Notes: generated by a model not told the origin, from the sequence alone. A stretch of DNA of 64,000 nucleotides from Roseobacter ponti (GCF_012932215.1 NZ_CP048788.1:2728001-2792000); one strand, 5' to 3'; shown: positions 26,251-38,149, counted from the first letter of the stretch. Numbers and translations are program-made.

Positions 26251-27411
26251 ATGTCTGCAGCTGCGCCCGACCGCCCCACCGCTTGTCTGGCCCTCGCGGA
26301 CGGCACTCTGTTTTACGGTCAGGGCTTCGGGGCCACCGGTCAGACCGAGGCGGAACTGTGCTTTAACACCGCCATGACCGGCTATCAGGAAATCATGACC
26401 GATCCGTCCTATGCCGGGCAGATTGTCACCTTTACCTTCCCGCATATCGGCAACGTCGGCGTAAATCCCGAAGATGACGAAACCGCCGATCCGGTTGCCG
26501 CCGGGATGATCGTCAAGTGGATGCCCACGGACCCGTCGAACTGGCGGGCCGTGCAGGGACTGGACCAGTGGCTGGCATCGCGCGGGCGCATCGCACTTGG
26601 CGGGGTGGACACGCGCCGTCTGACCCGGGCGATCCGCCAGTCGGGAGCACCACACGTGGCCCTCGCCCACAACCCTGACGGCAGTTTTGATGTTGAAGCA
26701 CTGGTAGCGGCTGCGCGCGGTTTTGCCGGGCTTGAAGGTGTCGATCTGGCACGTGAAGTGACCTGTGCGCAGTCCTACCGCTGGAACGAGATGCGGTGGG
26801 CCTGGCCCGACGGATATGCCCCGCTGCAGGATCCGAAGTATAAAGTCGTGGCGCTCGATTACGGGGCCAAACGCAATATCCTGCGCTGTCTCGCAAGTGC
26901 CGGCTGTGATGTGACCGTGCTGCCGGCGACGGCATCTTTTGAGGATGTGATGGCGCAAAATCCCGACGGCGTGTTTTTGTCGAACGGCCCCGGTGATCCG
27001 GCGGCAACGGGTGCCTATGCCGTGCCCATGATCCGTCAGGTGCTGGATGACACAGACCTGCCGGTCTTTGGCATCTGCCTGGGGCATCAGATGCTGGCAC
27101 TGGCGCTTGGAGCACAGACGATCAAGATGAACCACGGTCATCACGGTGCCAACCACCCGGTCAAGGATCACGATACCGGTAAGGTCGAAATCACGTCGAT
27201 GAACCACGGCTTTGCAGTTGATGCCCAGACCCTGCCGCAGGGCGTGGTCGAAACGCATACCTCGCTCTTTGACGGCTCCAACTGTGGCATCCGCATGGAT
27301 GGCCGCCCGGTCTGGTCTGTGCAGCACCACCCCGAAGCCAGCCCCGGGCCCCAGGACAGCTATTACCTGTTTGAGCGCTTTGCCAGGGCGATGGCGGACC
27401 GCGCCGCCTGA
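26251..27411 (+). CDS. carA: carbamoyl-phosphate synthase small (glutaminase) subunit
   Basis: 386 residues from ATG 26251, preceded by AAAGGA; the upstream 24 codons are not conserved-looking. The N-terminal CarA domain contains ALADGTLFYGQGFGATGQTE and FNTAMTGYQEIMTDPSY. The C-terminal class I glutamine amidotransferase has the nucleophile Cys in FGICLGHQMLALALGAQT and the His-Glu pair in VQHHPEASPGPQD. It supplies ammonia to CarB for arginine and pyrimidine synthesis. carB is not in this window. Confidence 0.96.
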   Translation: MSAAAPDRPTACLALADGTLFYGQGFGATGQTEAELCFNTAMTGYQEIMTDPSYAGQIVTFTFPHIGNVGVNPEDDETADPVAAGMIVKWMPTDPSNWRAVQGLDQWLASRGRIALGGVDTRRLTRAIRQSGAPHVALAHNPDGSFDVEALVAAARGFAGLEGVDLAREVTCAQSYRWNEMRWAWPDGYAPLQDPKYKVVALDYGAKRNILRCLASAGCDVTVLPATASFEDVMAQNPDGVFLSNGPGDPAATGAYAVPMIRQVLDDTDLPVFGICLGHQMLALALGAQTIKMNHGHHGANHPVKDHDTGKVEITSMNHGFAVDAQTLPQGVVETHTSLFDGSNCGIRMDGRPVWSVQHHPEASPGPQDSYYLFERFARAMADRAA

Positions 27412-27515
27412 TCCGACCGGCCACCCGTCTGGGTTGAAAAATCAAGAATTAACAGATCATTAACCCTGTTCTGACAGGGTCTGCCGGTGCTGAACCATTG
27501 CGGGCAGACCCATCA

Positions 27516-29393
27516 ATGAATGATCTCGACCTGAGCCTGACACGTCCCGGGCGGGCGCCGCCCGGTGGCCGGCATCCGCCGCTGGGCCAGTTGCTGGTGG
27601 ACACCGGCAAGATCGGGCCGCGCGATCTGATGCATGCGCTTGGCCTGCAGGGGCACATCGATGCGCCGCTGGGCGACATCATGGTGGCCGAGGGTCTGGT
27701 CTCACGCCGCGATGTGCTGGGTGCGCTTGCGCAGCAGGCCCGAAGCGAAGGCGCCGATCTTGAGCTGTCTCCTCCGGCGCCCGACATGGCAGGGCATCTG
27801 CCGGCCGCCCTGTGCCTGCGTTACGGTGTGGTGCCCTGGCGCGAGGACGCGCGCGCACTTTATGTTGCCACATCGAGCCCTGCAGCTTTTACCAGTCTGC
27901 GCCAGGCCCTTGGCAGCCGCAGCCGGCAGATGTTTCCGGTAATCGTGGATGAAGTGCAGATACAGTCCCACATCAGCCGCCTCTATGGACGCGAACTCGC
28001 CGGCAAAGCCGCCGTCCGCGTGCCGGCAACGGAAAGCTGCCGGGGCTGGAGCACCGGCAGCACTCGCCGGACCATCATCGCACTGGGGCTTCTCGCCATC
28101 ACCGGCGTCGCGGCGTTTCAGGCACCCGCCTGGACGCTCACCGCCGCGGTCCTCTGGGCCGTGATTACCCTCGCAATGGTCACAACCCTCAAAGCAGCGG
28201 CCTTCGTGACGCACTTCACCAAAGGGCGCAGTGCACGAACCGCCGCGATTATTACAACGCCCTTCCGTCTGCCGCGGGTGTCGGTTCTGGTCCCGCTGCT
28301 GAAAGAAAAAGAGATCGCGGCGCAACTGATTGCGCGCCTGAGCGGTCTGACCTACCCCAAATCACTTCTGAACGTTGTGCTGGTGCTCGAGGAAAACGAC
28401 AGACTGACACGCGAGACCATAGCGCGCACAGAACTGCCAGAGTGGATGAGTGTGATCGAAGTGCCCGGTGCCGGAGATCTGACGACCAAACCGCGCGCGC
28501 TTAATTATGCGCTGGATTTCTGCCGTGGCAGCATCGTGGGGATCTGGGACGCTGAGGACTGGCCCGAGGCCGATCAGATCGAGCGGGTAGTGTCGCGCTT
28601 CAACGATGCTCCGGAGGATGTCGTCTGTCTGCAGGGTGTGCTGGATTACTATAACTCCCGCGCCAACTGGCTGGCGCGTTGTTTCACGATTGAATACGCG
28701 ACCTGGTGGCGCATGGTGATGCCCGGGCTGGCGCGTCTGGGCCTTGTGCTGCCACTGGGGGGTACGACCCTTTTTTTCCGCCGGGACGCACTTGAGAGAC
28801 TGGGCGGCTGGGACGCGCATAACGTGACGGAGGACGCAGATCTGGGTGTGCGGCTGGCGCGCCACGGATACCGCACCGAGCTGATCGACACCGTCACCCA
28901 TGAAGAAGCGACAAGCCGCGCCTGGCCCTGGATCCGGCAACGCTCGCGCTGGCTCAAGGGCTTCATGATCACCTATTGCGTTCATATGCGCCGCCCCCGG
29001 CAACTGATCCGTGATGTCGGATTTGTCAGATTTCTGGGGCTTCAGACTATTTTTCTGGCTGCCTTTTCGCAGTTTGCCATGGCGCCGGTGCTCTGGACCT
29101 TCTGGTTGTCGGCAGCCGGTCTGCCCCATGCTGTAGCCGGCACGCTGGGCAGTGCGGCGGTCTGGAGCATGGCGGGTCTCTTTATATTTTCAGAAGTGCT
29201 GAGCCTCGCCATGGGCCTCGTTGCAGTCTCCGGACGCGGGCACCGGCATCTGATGGCCTTTGTTCCGACGATGATGTTTTATTATCCGCTGGGCACGGTG
29301 GCTGCGTATAAAGCTCTTTGGGAAATGCTGCGCTCACCGTTTTTCTGGGACAAGACGCAGCACGGTGTCACCCGCCAGACCGACCTGCCCTGA
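27516..29393 (+). CDS. MshEN-domain glycosyltransferase family 2 (membrane)
   Basis: 625 residues from ATG 27516; a TTG six codons earlier is the alternative. Residues 22-45 and 51-74 are two MshEN-type 24-residue motifs (PLGQLLVDTGKIGPRDLMHA.. and PLGDIMVAEGLVSRRDVLGA..); the leading Arg of the c-di-GMP-binding consensus is Pro in both. After a helix pair (~185-225) comes a GT2 catalytic domain with VSVLVPLLKE, WDAEDWPE (DxD-like), TEDADLGVRL (ED) and QRSRW (Q-x-x-R-W), then several C-terminal helices. The layout resembles NfrB/cellulose-synthase-like processive enzymes. The polymer is unknown and no partner genes are adjacent. Confidence 0.85.
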   Translation: MNDLDLSLTRPGRAPPGGRHPPLGQLLVDTGKIGPRDLMHALGLQGHIDAPLGDIMVAEGLVSRRDVLGALAQQARSEGADLELSPPAPDMAGHLPAALCLRYGVVPWREDARALYVATSSPAAFTSLRQALGSRSRQMFPVIVDEVQIQSHISRLYGRELAGKAAVRVPATESCRGWSTGSTRRTIIALGLLAITGVAAFQAPAWTLTAAVLWAVITLAMVTTLKAAAFVTHFTKGRSARTAAIITTPFRLPRVSVLVPLLKEKEIAAQLIARLSGLTYPKSLLNVVLVLEENDRLTRETIARTELPEWMSVIEVPGAGDLTTKPRALNYALDFCRGSIVGIWDAEDWPEADQIERVVSRFNDAPEDVVCLQGVLDYYNSRANWLARCFTIEYATWWRMVMPGLARLGLVLPLGGTTLFFRRDALERLGGWDAHNVTEDADLGVRLARHGYRTELIDTVTHEEATSRAWPWIRQRSRWLKGFMITYCVHMRRPRQLIRDVGFVRFLGLQTIFLAAFSQFAMAPVLWTFWLSAAGLPHAVAGTLGSAAVWSMAGLFIFSEVLSLAMGLVAVSGRGHRHLMAFVPTMMFYYPLGTVAAYKALWEMLRSPFFWDKTQHGVTRQTDLP

Positions 29394-29398
29394 GACGC

Positions 29399-30052
29399 TC
29401 AGCTCTGATCGCGGCGCTGCCCGGCGTCCTGTTTCAGCCGCGTCATGAAAGCAACCGAGATATGCTCGCGCAGCGCGTCATGGGCTGCATCCGCATCACG
29501 CGCTTCGATGGCGCCGACAATGGCATCGTGTTCTGACTGGGCGATGACACCCCGCCCCTGAGCGGCAAGCGACGTCGTGGCCATCAGCGCCATGGTCCGG
29601 TGCACCAGATCAAGCTGCTGTACCAGATAGCGGTTGTGCGATGCGAGATGTATCTGTTTGTGAAACCGCCGGTTGGCCCGTGCAAGCGCCGGCGGATCTT
29701 CGATCAGCGCATTGTCCTCGGTCACCATCTCGCGCAGAATCCGGACTTCTTCGGCGGTGGCGTGCTGGGCGGCGAGGCGTGCCGCCAGGCCTTCAAGTTC
29801 GCGCCGCACAACATAAAGCTCGGCCATCTGATTGTGATCCAGCGAGGCCACAATCAGACTGCGCCCGTCGCGCGCCAGAAGCGACTGGGTTTCCAGCCGC
29901 TGCAACGCCTCGCGGACCGGTGTGCGGGAGACACCGAAGCGGTCCGCAAGCTCGCTTTCGACCAGCCGGTCGCCGGGCCGGTACTCGCCCAGATCAATCG
30001 CTTCGAGGATCATCGAATAGGCATCAGTTTGCTGTAGTTTGCGGAGCGGCAT
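29399..30052 (-). CDS. GntR family transcriptional regulator (FadR/FCD type)
   Basis: 217 residues. The N-terminal winged helix contains GDRLVESELADRFGVSRTPVREALQRLE, quoted here in parts: GDRLVESELADRF and GVSRTPVREALQRL. The C-terminal all-helical FCD domain has metal-site residues in RANRRFHKQIHLASHN and VIAQSEHDAIVGAIEARDA. Such regulators bind small carboxylates. It diverges from the HAD nucleotidase gene, which it might regulate, but no operator was identified in the 105-bp gap. Confidence 0.9.
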   Translation of the reverse strand: MPLRKLQQTDAYSMILEAIDLGEYRPGDRLVESELADRFGVSRTPVREALQRLETQSLLARDGRSLIVASLDHNQMAELYVVRRELEGLAARLAAQHATAEEVRILREMVTEDNALIEDPPALARANRRFHKQIHLASHNRYLVQQLDLVHRTMALMATTSLAAQGRGVIAQSEHDAIVGAIEARDADAAHDALREHISVAFMTRLKQDAGQRRDQS

Positions 30053-30157
30053 GACTGCGCCTTTTTCTCGTTTCAGTATCGCATCTTAACGGCGGGCAAG
30101 ACGCGCTGGCAAGAGCCGGGGCTTGCGCTGACAGGCGCCCGCCCGTACCACGACCCT

Positions 30158-30802
30158 ATGGCCGCGGCTTCCTTTACACATATCTCCACCTGGGTCTTTG
30201 ATCTCGACCACACGCTTTACCCGCCCGAAGCACGTCTTTTTGACCTCATTGAAGTGCGGATGACGGCCTGGGTGATGCAGACCCTCGGCGTTGACCACAC
30301 CGAAGCGGACCGCCTGCGCAAACTTTACTGGGCCACGCACGGGACCACGCTCGCGGGGCTGATGCGTGAGCATAACGTTGACCCTGATCCTTACCTGCAC
30401 GATGTGCACGACATCCCGATGGACAGGCTGAGCCCTGATCCGGTGCTGGCGGAGCGTATTCGTGCTTTGCCGGGACGGCGCATCGTTTATACCAACGGCA
30501 GCGCGCCCTATGCCGAAAGGGTGCTGGCCGCGCGCGGCCTGAGCGGACTTTTTGACGCGATTTACGGTGTGGAACATGCGGGTTATCATCCCAAACCGGA
30601 TCGGGTCGCCTTTGAGACTATCTTTGCGCGTGACGGTCTGACACCGTCCGGCGCTGCCATGTTCGAAGATGATGCACGCAATCTTAAGGTGCCGCATGCA
30701 ATGGGTATGCGCACTGTGCACGTCGCCGCAGAACGCGGCGCGGGGGAGCATATACATTTTCATACCGACGATCTCAGCGATTTTCTCGGACGCCTGATCT
30801 GA
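30158..30802 (+). CDS. HAD-family pyrimidine 5'-nucleotidase (SDT1-like)
   Basis: 214 residues. HAD motif I is VFDLDHTLYP, motif II is VYTNGSAPYAERVL, motif III is the Lys in GYHPKPDRVAF, and motif IV is MFEDDARNL. The cap insert RLRKLYWATHGTTLAGLM is typical of the yeast SDT1/plant PyrP-like group that dephosphorylates pyrimidine nucleotides. Soluble, cytoplasmic. Confidence 0.85.
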   Translation: MAAASFTHISTWVFDLDHTLYPPEARLFDLIEVRMTAWVMQTLGVDHTEADRLRKLYWATHGTTLAGLMREHNVDPDPYLHDVHDIPMDRLSPDPVLAERIRALPGRRIVYTNGSAPYAERVLAARGLSGLFDAIYGVEHAGYHPKPDRVAFETIFARDGLTPSGAAMFEDDARNLKVPHAMGMRTVHVAAERGAGEHIHFHTDDLSDFLGRLI

Positions 30803-30884
30803 ACCGTTCAGATGCGACAATCAGGCACCTCCTCCGGGACCTGGTGCACACTATCTCATGTCAAACGAATGGAGTGTTCCGTAT

Positions 30885-31133
30885 ATGACTGTTGCGACCG
30901 AAGTCCCGAAACTGCCGCTCTGGCAACGCCTTTTCTTTGCCGTACCGGTGATCGGGTGGATTGCCCGCGATGTGGCCTTTGGTGATTCCTCCAATATCTG
31001 GTTCGCCCTCATCTTTTATGTCAGCCTGTGGATGTGCTCTGCGCTGACCTTCGGGCTACCGGGGCTTTACCTGCCGGCGCTTGCGATGGTTCCGATTATA
31101 TTTGTTCTGCTGCTGGCGATCACCTGGGGGTAA
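30885..31133 (+). CDS. small two-helix membrane protein, unknown
   Basis: 82 residues from ATG 30885 (GGAG 10 nt upstream); an ATG at 30858 would add nine residues but has no RBS. Two hydrophobic helices (IWFALIFYVSLWMCSALTF and a second one near YLPALAMVPIIFVLLLAI) follow a short amphipathic start PLWQRLFFAVPVIGWIARDV. I do not recognise a family. It lies between the nucleotidase and the UbiH-like gene, same strand. Confidence 0.65.
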   Translation: MTVATEVPKLPLWQRLFFAVPVIGWIARDVAFGDSSNIWFALIFYVSLWMCSALTFGLPGLYLPALAMVPIIFVLLLAITWG

Positions 31134-31173
31134 GCGCACTGGTGGCGGGTAGCGGCTCAGGCTAACGTTGGTC

Positions 31174-32382
31174 ATGGCTCAGAAAACCAGGATATCCTGT
31201 GACATTCTCATTTCCGGCGGTGGCATTGCCGGGATGACGGCGGCTGCTGCCTTCGGGAGCGCCGGATTTGATGTCGTCTGCGTCGATCCTGCGCCACCGG
31301 TCACGGGCCGCGGGGACGCGGGCGCCGACATGCGCTCGACCGCGATGCTGCAACCGGCGCGTGATGTACTGCAGGCCGCGGGCCTCTGGGATCATCTTGC
31401 GCCACATGCCGCTCCCCTGCAGGTGATGCGCATCGTGGACGCCGGGGGCGAGGCAGGCCAGGCACGCATGACCCGCGATTTCTGTGCAGATGAGGTTTCG
31501 GAACTGCCCTTTGGATGGAACCTGCCCAACTGGCTCCTGCGTCGCGAAATGGTGAAGCGTCTGGGAGAACTTGCGACTGTCGATTTCCGGCCCGGGACGG
31601 CAACAACCTCCCTTTTTACCCGGGAACGCGAGGCGCGCACCGGTCTGAGCGACGGAACTGTTGTGCGCTCGCGCCTGGTGGTCGCTGCTGACGGACGCAA
31701 CTCTCCGATGCGCGAGGCGTCGGGCATCGGTGTCACAACGCAGCGCTATGGCCAGAAAGCGCTGGCTTTTGCCGTCACGCACTCTGAGCCGCACCACAAT
31801 GTATCGACCGAAATCCACAGGACCGGCGGGCCTTTTACCCTTGTGCCCCTGCCCGATTATGAAGGAGAGCCATCCTCGGCCGTCGTCTGGATGGATGCCG
31901 GCCCCCGCGTACAGGCACGCTACGAGATGGACGAGGCTGCCTTTGAGCAGGAGATGACCGCGCGCAGTTGTGGCCTTTTCGGCCCGCTGAAACTCGCATC
32001 TCCGCGCACCATCTGGCCGATCATCAGTCAGAAAGCGGATCGGCTCTCAGGCGAGCGCCTCGCGCTGATTGCGGAGGCGGCCCATGTTGTGCCCCCGATC
32101 GGCGCGCAGGGGCTGAACATGAGCCTTGCCGATACAGCCTGTCTGCTCGATCTCGCGCAACAGAACCCTGAAACACTGGGCGACCGCGCAATGCTCGATG
32201 CCTTTCACGACGCGCGTTACAAAGATATTTCCCTGCGGGTGCGCGGCATTGATCTGCTGAACCGGGCAAGTCAGGTCGAGGCACCTGCGCTCAGAGACGC
32301 GCGTGCGACCGGGCTGCAGGCGCTCTATGCGCTGCCGCCCGTGCGTCGGACCCTGATGCAGATGGGACTGGGTGTCAGATAA
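31174..32382 (+). CDS. UbiH/UbiF family FAD-dependent hydroxylase
   Basis: 402 residues from ATG 31174. The N-terminal Rossmann motif is ILISGGGIAGMTAAAAFGSAG with the acidic end VVCVDP. A second FAD motif is LVVAADGRNSPMREASGI. The C-terminal signature ERLALIAEAAHVVPPIGAQG contains the usual DAAH region but with E in place of D (AEAAH). The family hydroxylates the ring of ubiquinone precursors. Its end overlaps the convergent aminotransferase gene by 8 bp. Confidence 0.88.
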   Translation: MAQKTRISCDILISGGGIAGMTAAAAFGSAGFDVVCVDPAPPVTGRGDAGADMRSTAMLQPARDVLQAAGLWDHLAPHAAPLQVMRIVDAGGEAGQARMTRDFCADEVSELPFGWNLPNWLLRREMVKRLGELATVDFRPGTATTSLFTREREARTGLSDGTVVRSRLVVAADGRNSPMREASGIGVTTQRYGQKALAFAVTHSEPHHNVSTEIHRTGGPFTLVPLPDYEGEPSSAVVWMDAGPRVQARYEMDEAAFEQEMTARSCGLFGPLKLASPRTIWPIISQKADRLSGERLALIAEAAHVVPPIGAQGLNMSLADTACLLDLAQQNPETLGDRAMLDAFHDARYKDISLRVRGIDLLNRASQVEAPALRDARATGLQALYALPPVRRTLMQMGLGVR

Positions 32383-33502
32383 CCCGGTCGATCACCCGGC
32401 GCAGCCGCGCCAGCGTCCCCGGCACATCGTAAAGTTTATCGAGACCGAAAAGCCCCAGCCGGAAGGTGCGGAAATCGGCCGGCTCGTCGCACTGCAGCGG
32501 TACGCCTGCGGCGATCTGCATGCCTTCGGCCATGAATTTTTTTCCGTTCTGTACATCGGGATCACTGGTGTAGCTGACAACGACACCCGGCGCGCCATAG
32601 CCTTCTGCGGCAACCGAGGTCACCCCTTTTTCCGCCAGCATCGTGCGCACGCCGTCCCCGAGCGCCCATTGTGCCTCGCGCAGCCGGTCGAACCCGTATT
32701 CGCGGGTTTCCAGCATCGTGTCGCGGAAATCGCGCAGCGCATCGGTGGGCATCGTCGCGTGATAAGCATGCACGCCGCTTTCATAGGCCTGCATGATGTC
32801 GTGCCATTTGCGCAGATCGATGGCAAAGCTGTCGGACTGCGTCTCCGCCAGACGCGCCACTGCCCGCTCCGACATCATCACCAGACCGGCGGACGGAGAG
32901 GCAGACCACCCCTTTTGCGGCGCGGAGATCAGTACGTCGACCCCCAGAGCCCGCATATCGATCCAGGCACAGCCCGACGCAATGCAATCGAGAACCATCA
33001 AACCGCCCGCTTCGTGGGCCGCCGCAGCCATCTGCCTGATATAGTCGTCGGGCAGGATTACACCGGCGCTTGTTTCCACGTGAGGTGCAAAGACCACATC
33101 CGGCTTCTGCTCAGCGATCGCGGCGGTGACATCCTCAATGGGTGCCGGCATGAAGGGAGACGGACCGGTATTGCCGGTCTGGCGCGCTTTCAGCACGGTT
33201 GTGTTTGCCGTCAGCCCGCCGGCCTCAAAAATCTGGCTCCAGCGATAGGAGAACCAGCCGTTGCGCACCACCAGCACCTCAGCCCCGCGGGCAAACTGAC
33301 GCGCGACCGCTTCCATGCCGTATGTCCCGCCCCCCGGCACCAGAGCCACAGCATCCGCGGCATAAACCTCTTTGAGCATGGCGGAGATATCGGTCATGAC
33401 CGACTGAAACGCCTTTGACATGGAGTTCAGAGACCGGTCCGTGAAGACAACCGAGAATTCTTCCAGACCCTCGGGGTCAATCGTATCGAGTAAAGCTGCC
33501 AT
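32375..33502 (-). CDS. class V aminotransferase (alanine-glyoxylate type)
   Basis: 375 residues. The PLP fold-type I landmarks are LVPGGGTYGMEAVARQFARG, an Asp in VLDCIASGCA and the Schiff-base Lys in LISAPQKGWSASPSAGLVM. It resembles alanine/serine-glyoxylate aminotransferases that move amino groups between small amino acids and glyoxylate; the exact substrate pair is not assigned. It diverges from the Hint-domain gene. Confidence 0.82.
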   Translation of the reverse strand: MAALLDTIDPEGLEEFSVVFTDRSLNSMSKAFQSVMTDISAMLKEVYAADAVALVPGGGTYGMEAVARQFARGAEVLVVRNGWFSYRWSQIFEAGGLTANTTVLKARQTGNTGPSPFMPAPIEDVTAAIAEQKPDVVFAPHVETSAGVILPDDYIRQMAAAAHEAGGLMVLDCIASGCAWIDMRALGVDVLISAPQKGWSASPSAGLVMMSERAVARLAETQSDSFAIDLRKWHDIMQAYESGVHAYHATMPTDALRDFRDTMLETREYGFDRLREAQWALGDGVRTMLAEKGVTSVAAEGYGAPGVVVSYTSDPDVQNGKKFMAEGMQIAAGVPLQCDEPADFRTFRLGLFGLDKLYDVPGTLARLRRVIDRVI

Positions 33503-33666
33503 TTATTTCTCTCCCATCGCTCTTGCGTCTGGCATATCCTGTCGGGCATCCTGGCGCAAAGCACGCATTGACGCAGTCTGGCCGGCCGGAACGAACCACC
33601 TGCCACATTTGCGCCACAATTGCTCCTTAATTTCGACCAAAACAACAATAATCGACGAGGCAGAGC

Positions 33667-34830
<1,164 letters not shown>

Positions 34831-34833
34831 GTC

Positions 34834-35289
34834 TCAGAGCGGACCGGGGCGGCGTTCTTCACTGAGCAGGACATTCGCCTCCACCTCGCCCACGCCGGGG
34901 AGCGTCATTACGCGGCGGCGCAGCACCCTTTCAAAATCAGGGATATCGCGGGCGACAACACGCAGGCGGTAATCATAGCGCCCCAGCACATGCTCCACGC
35001 GCTGCACTTCGGGAATGGCACTGACCGCGCGCTCGAAATCCTCCAGGCTCACGCGTCCGCGCGTTGCCAGTTTCACGCCCAGAAACACCGTCACACCAAA
35101 ACCGAGGCTTTCCGCATTGAGCCGCAACCGCCGGCCCCGCAGCACACCTGCCTGCTCCAGCTTACGGATGCGCCGCCAGGCAGCAGGCTGCGAGAGCCCC
35201 AGACTGCGCCCGACAGCTCCGGCACTCTGGGCCGCGTCGCGGGCCAGCATCCGCACAATCGCACGGTCAATATCATCAAGCCCGGTCAC
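34834..35289 (-). CDS. Lrp/AsnC family transcriptional regulator (second of pair)
   Basis: 151 residues. N-terminal HTH: DDIDRAIVRMLARDAAQS (start MTGLD), GRSLGLSQPAAWRRIRKLEQ. C-terminal RAM ligand-binding domain: VFLGVKLATRG, VQRVEHVLGRYDYRLRVVA and the closing RVMTLPGVGEVEANVLL. It begins inside the stop of the first Lrp gene (ATGA at 35286-35289), so the two are co-translated. Lrp proteins sense amino acids; ilvC lies directly upstream in the opposite direction. Confidence 0.92.
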   Translation of the reverse strand: MTGLDDIDRAIVRMLARDAAQSAGAVGRSLGLSQPAAWRRIRKLEQAGVLRGRRLRLNAESLGFGVTVFLGVKLATRGRVSLEDFERAVSAIPEVQRVEHVLGRYDYRLRVVARDIPDFERVLRRRVMTLPGVGEVEANVLLSEERRPGPL

Positions 35290-35741
35290 AGCGGCAGCGC
35301 CTCTTCCGCCTTGATCCGCGCGATCTGCATCAGTGCCTCGATCTCCGCAATATGCGGCAGGGTCAGAATGCGGCTGCGGTAAATGTTCTGATAATGCGCC
35401 ATATCGCGCGCGATGATGTTGAGCCGCACGTCCACGCGTCCGAGAAACGTCTGAATTTCCGTTACCTCCGGCACCTCTCGGGCCGCCACCAGAAAGTCGT
35501 CAAAAGCACGCGCCACAGTTTTATCCAGGGTGATCCTGAGCGACACCTCGACGCTGTAGCCAAGTGTCGCCCAGTCCACCATTGCGCTGATGCCCTCTAT
35601 CACGCCTGCGTCCTGCATCCGCGCGATCCGCCGCGCGGCCTTTCCGGGTGTGACTGCACAGCGTTCCGCAAGTTCAGCAGGGCTGAGAGATGTCTCGGCC
35701 TGCCATATGCGCAGAATACGCCGGTCGAGATCATCAAGCAT
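35286..35741 (-). CDS. Lrp/AsnC family transcriptional regulator (first of pair)
   Basis: 151 residues from ATG 35741; the longer open frame upstream is antisense to ilvC and is not real. HTH: MLDDLDRRILRIWQAE, ELAERCAVTPGKAARRIARM. RAM domain: VSLRITLDKTVARAFDDF, VPEVTEIQTFLGRVDVRL and ILTLPHIAEIEALMQI. It is related to, but clearly diverged from, the next gene. It diverges from ilvC over a 144-bp AT-rich region that should contain both promoters and an autoregulatory site. Confidence 0.92.
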   Translation of the reverse strand: MLDDLDRRILRIWQAETSLSPAELAERCAVTPGKAARRIARMQDAGVIEGISAMVDWATLGYSVEVSLRITLDKTVARAFDDFLVAAREVPEVTEIQTFLGRVDVRLNIIARDMAHYQNIYRSRILTLPHIAEIEALMQIARIKAEEALPL

Positions 35742-35774
35742 TAATTCTACGCAAACCCTACTATTAGCGAATGA

Positions 35775-36908
<1,134 letters not shown>

Positions 36909-36916
36909 TGCGTTTT

Positions 36917-36947
36917 CCGGGGCGCTCACCGGCGCCCCGGTTCTGCC
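36917..36947. terminator. intrinsic terminator between ilvC and the convergent small gene
   Basis: CCGGGGCGC-TCACCG-GCGCCCCGG, a perfect 9-bp GC stem starting 9 bp after the ilvC stop. The following T-run (TTCTGCC) is weak, so strength is uncertain. Confidence 0.7.
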
Positions 36948-36960
36948 GGTACGTGCGGGA

Positions 36961-37131
36961 TCAGACGTCAGTCGGCTTGCCGTCGCTCGCTTTGTCAGCT
37001 GCGAGTGTGGACTTGGGCGCGTTGGGGTCGTTCAGACGCTCCTCGGTCTTGTGCTTGCTGTACAGTGAGAAAACGATTGCGGCGAGCATTGTCATGAGCG
37101 CCAGAATAACGATGATATAAGTCGCATCCAT
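36961..37131 (-). CDS. small single-helix membrane protein, unknown
   Basis: 56 residues from ATG 37131, preceded by a strong RBS (AGGAGG, 9 nt spacing). One N-terminal membrane helix (ATYIIVILALMTMLAAIVF) is followed by a charged, Asp/Lys-rich cytosolic tail (KHKTEERLNDPNAPKSTLAA). I do not recognise a family. The RBS and clean helix support a real gene although it is very short. Confidence 0.65.
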   Translation of the reverse strand: MDATYIIVILALMTMLAAIVFSLYSKHKTEERLNDPNAPKSTLAADKASDGKPTDV

Positions 37132-37219
37132 TTGAGGGACCTCCTGTGGGTAAGATACACCCTTAACGCGCGGAGCGGCCCCGCCGTTCCGAACACCCGC
37201 CGCGCAAAAGGTCGCAATC

Positions 37220-38149
37220 TTGACATCAACTCCACAGATCACCGCGTCAAGCTGGCTGCTTGTCGGCATCCTGGGCCTCGTCTGGGGCGGCACTTTTATG
37301 ATTATTGAAATTGCGCTGCGCGGGATCACGCCTTTCTGGCTGGCCGCCGGACGCATCGGTTTTGCCGCCTGCCTTATGCTGGTGATCTGGTCGTTTCAGG
37401 GCTTTAAACTTTTTGCCACACGGCCTGGTCCGGGCACCTGGGCCACAACCGCGATCATCGGCGCGCTCAGTGCCGCGGTGCCGTTCATCCTGCTTTCGTG
37501 GGGGCAGCAGTTCGTCACCTCCGGATTTGCCGGCGTTTCTATGGCGACGGTTTCGCTGATCGTTCTGCCGCTGGCGCATTTTCTGGTGCCCGGCGAGCGT
37601 CTGAGCCCGCGCAAGGTAACGGGCTTTCTGCTCGGTTTCGCGGGTGTCTGCGTGCTGATCGGCGGTCAGGCCTTTCAGAGCAGCGGCGCCCTGCTGGAGA
37701 TTCCGGGACGCATCGCCTGCATGATGGCCGCGTGTTGTTATGCGGTCTCTTCGATCCTGATGCGCCGCCTGCCGGCAGTAGACCCGATCGGCCTGTCGTC
37801 CGTTCTGTTCCTGATCGGTTCCGCGATTGTGATCCCGGCGGCTTTTATTGCCGAGGGGCCACCGCCCCTGCCCGACGGTCAGACCCTGCTGGTTCTGGCC
37901 TTTCTGGGGCTGGTGCCGACGGCCGCGGCCAGCTATCTGCGCGTCATCGTCGTGCGCTCTGCCGGGCCGGTTTTCATGTCACTGGTCGGCTATCAGGTGC
38001 CGCTCTGGTCTGTAATCCTCGGCGCGCTTATTCTCGGAGAAGCGCTGCCGCCCTCGCTGCTGACCGCTCTCGCGCTGATCCTCTCGGGCGTGGCGCTGAG
38101 CCAGTTCGGGGCGTTCAGCCGGCTGGTGTCAGACATCAGGTCGCGCTGA
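37220..38149 (+). CDS. EamA/DMT family transporter
   Basis: 309 residues from a TTG start at 37220. Ten hydrophobic helices form two EamA repeats ([20 protein letters not shown] at the start of the first; [20 protein letters not shown] at the start of the second). It is a probable metabolite exporter of unknown substrate. It ends inside the convergent glmM gene (14-bp overlap). Confidence 0.88.
   Translation: MTSTPQITASSWLLVGILGLVWGGTFMIIEIALRGITPFWLAAGRIGFAACLMLVIWSFQGFKLFATRPGPGTWATTAIIGALSAAVPFILLSWGQQFVTSGFAGVSMATVSLIVLPLAHFLVPGERLSPRKVTGFLLGFAGVCVLIGGQAFQSSGALLEIPGRIACMMAACCYAVSSILMRRLPAVDPIGLSSVLFLIGSAIVIPAAFIAEGPPPLPDGQTLLVLAFLGLVPTAAASYLRVIVVRSAGPVFMSLVGYQVPLWSVILGALILGEALPPSLLTALALILSGVALSQFGAFSRLVSDIRSR

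Noticed and set aside
25993-27330. Minus-strand ORF of 445 codons opposite carA
   Set aside because: Antisense shadow of carA, whose motifs are unmistakable.
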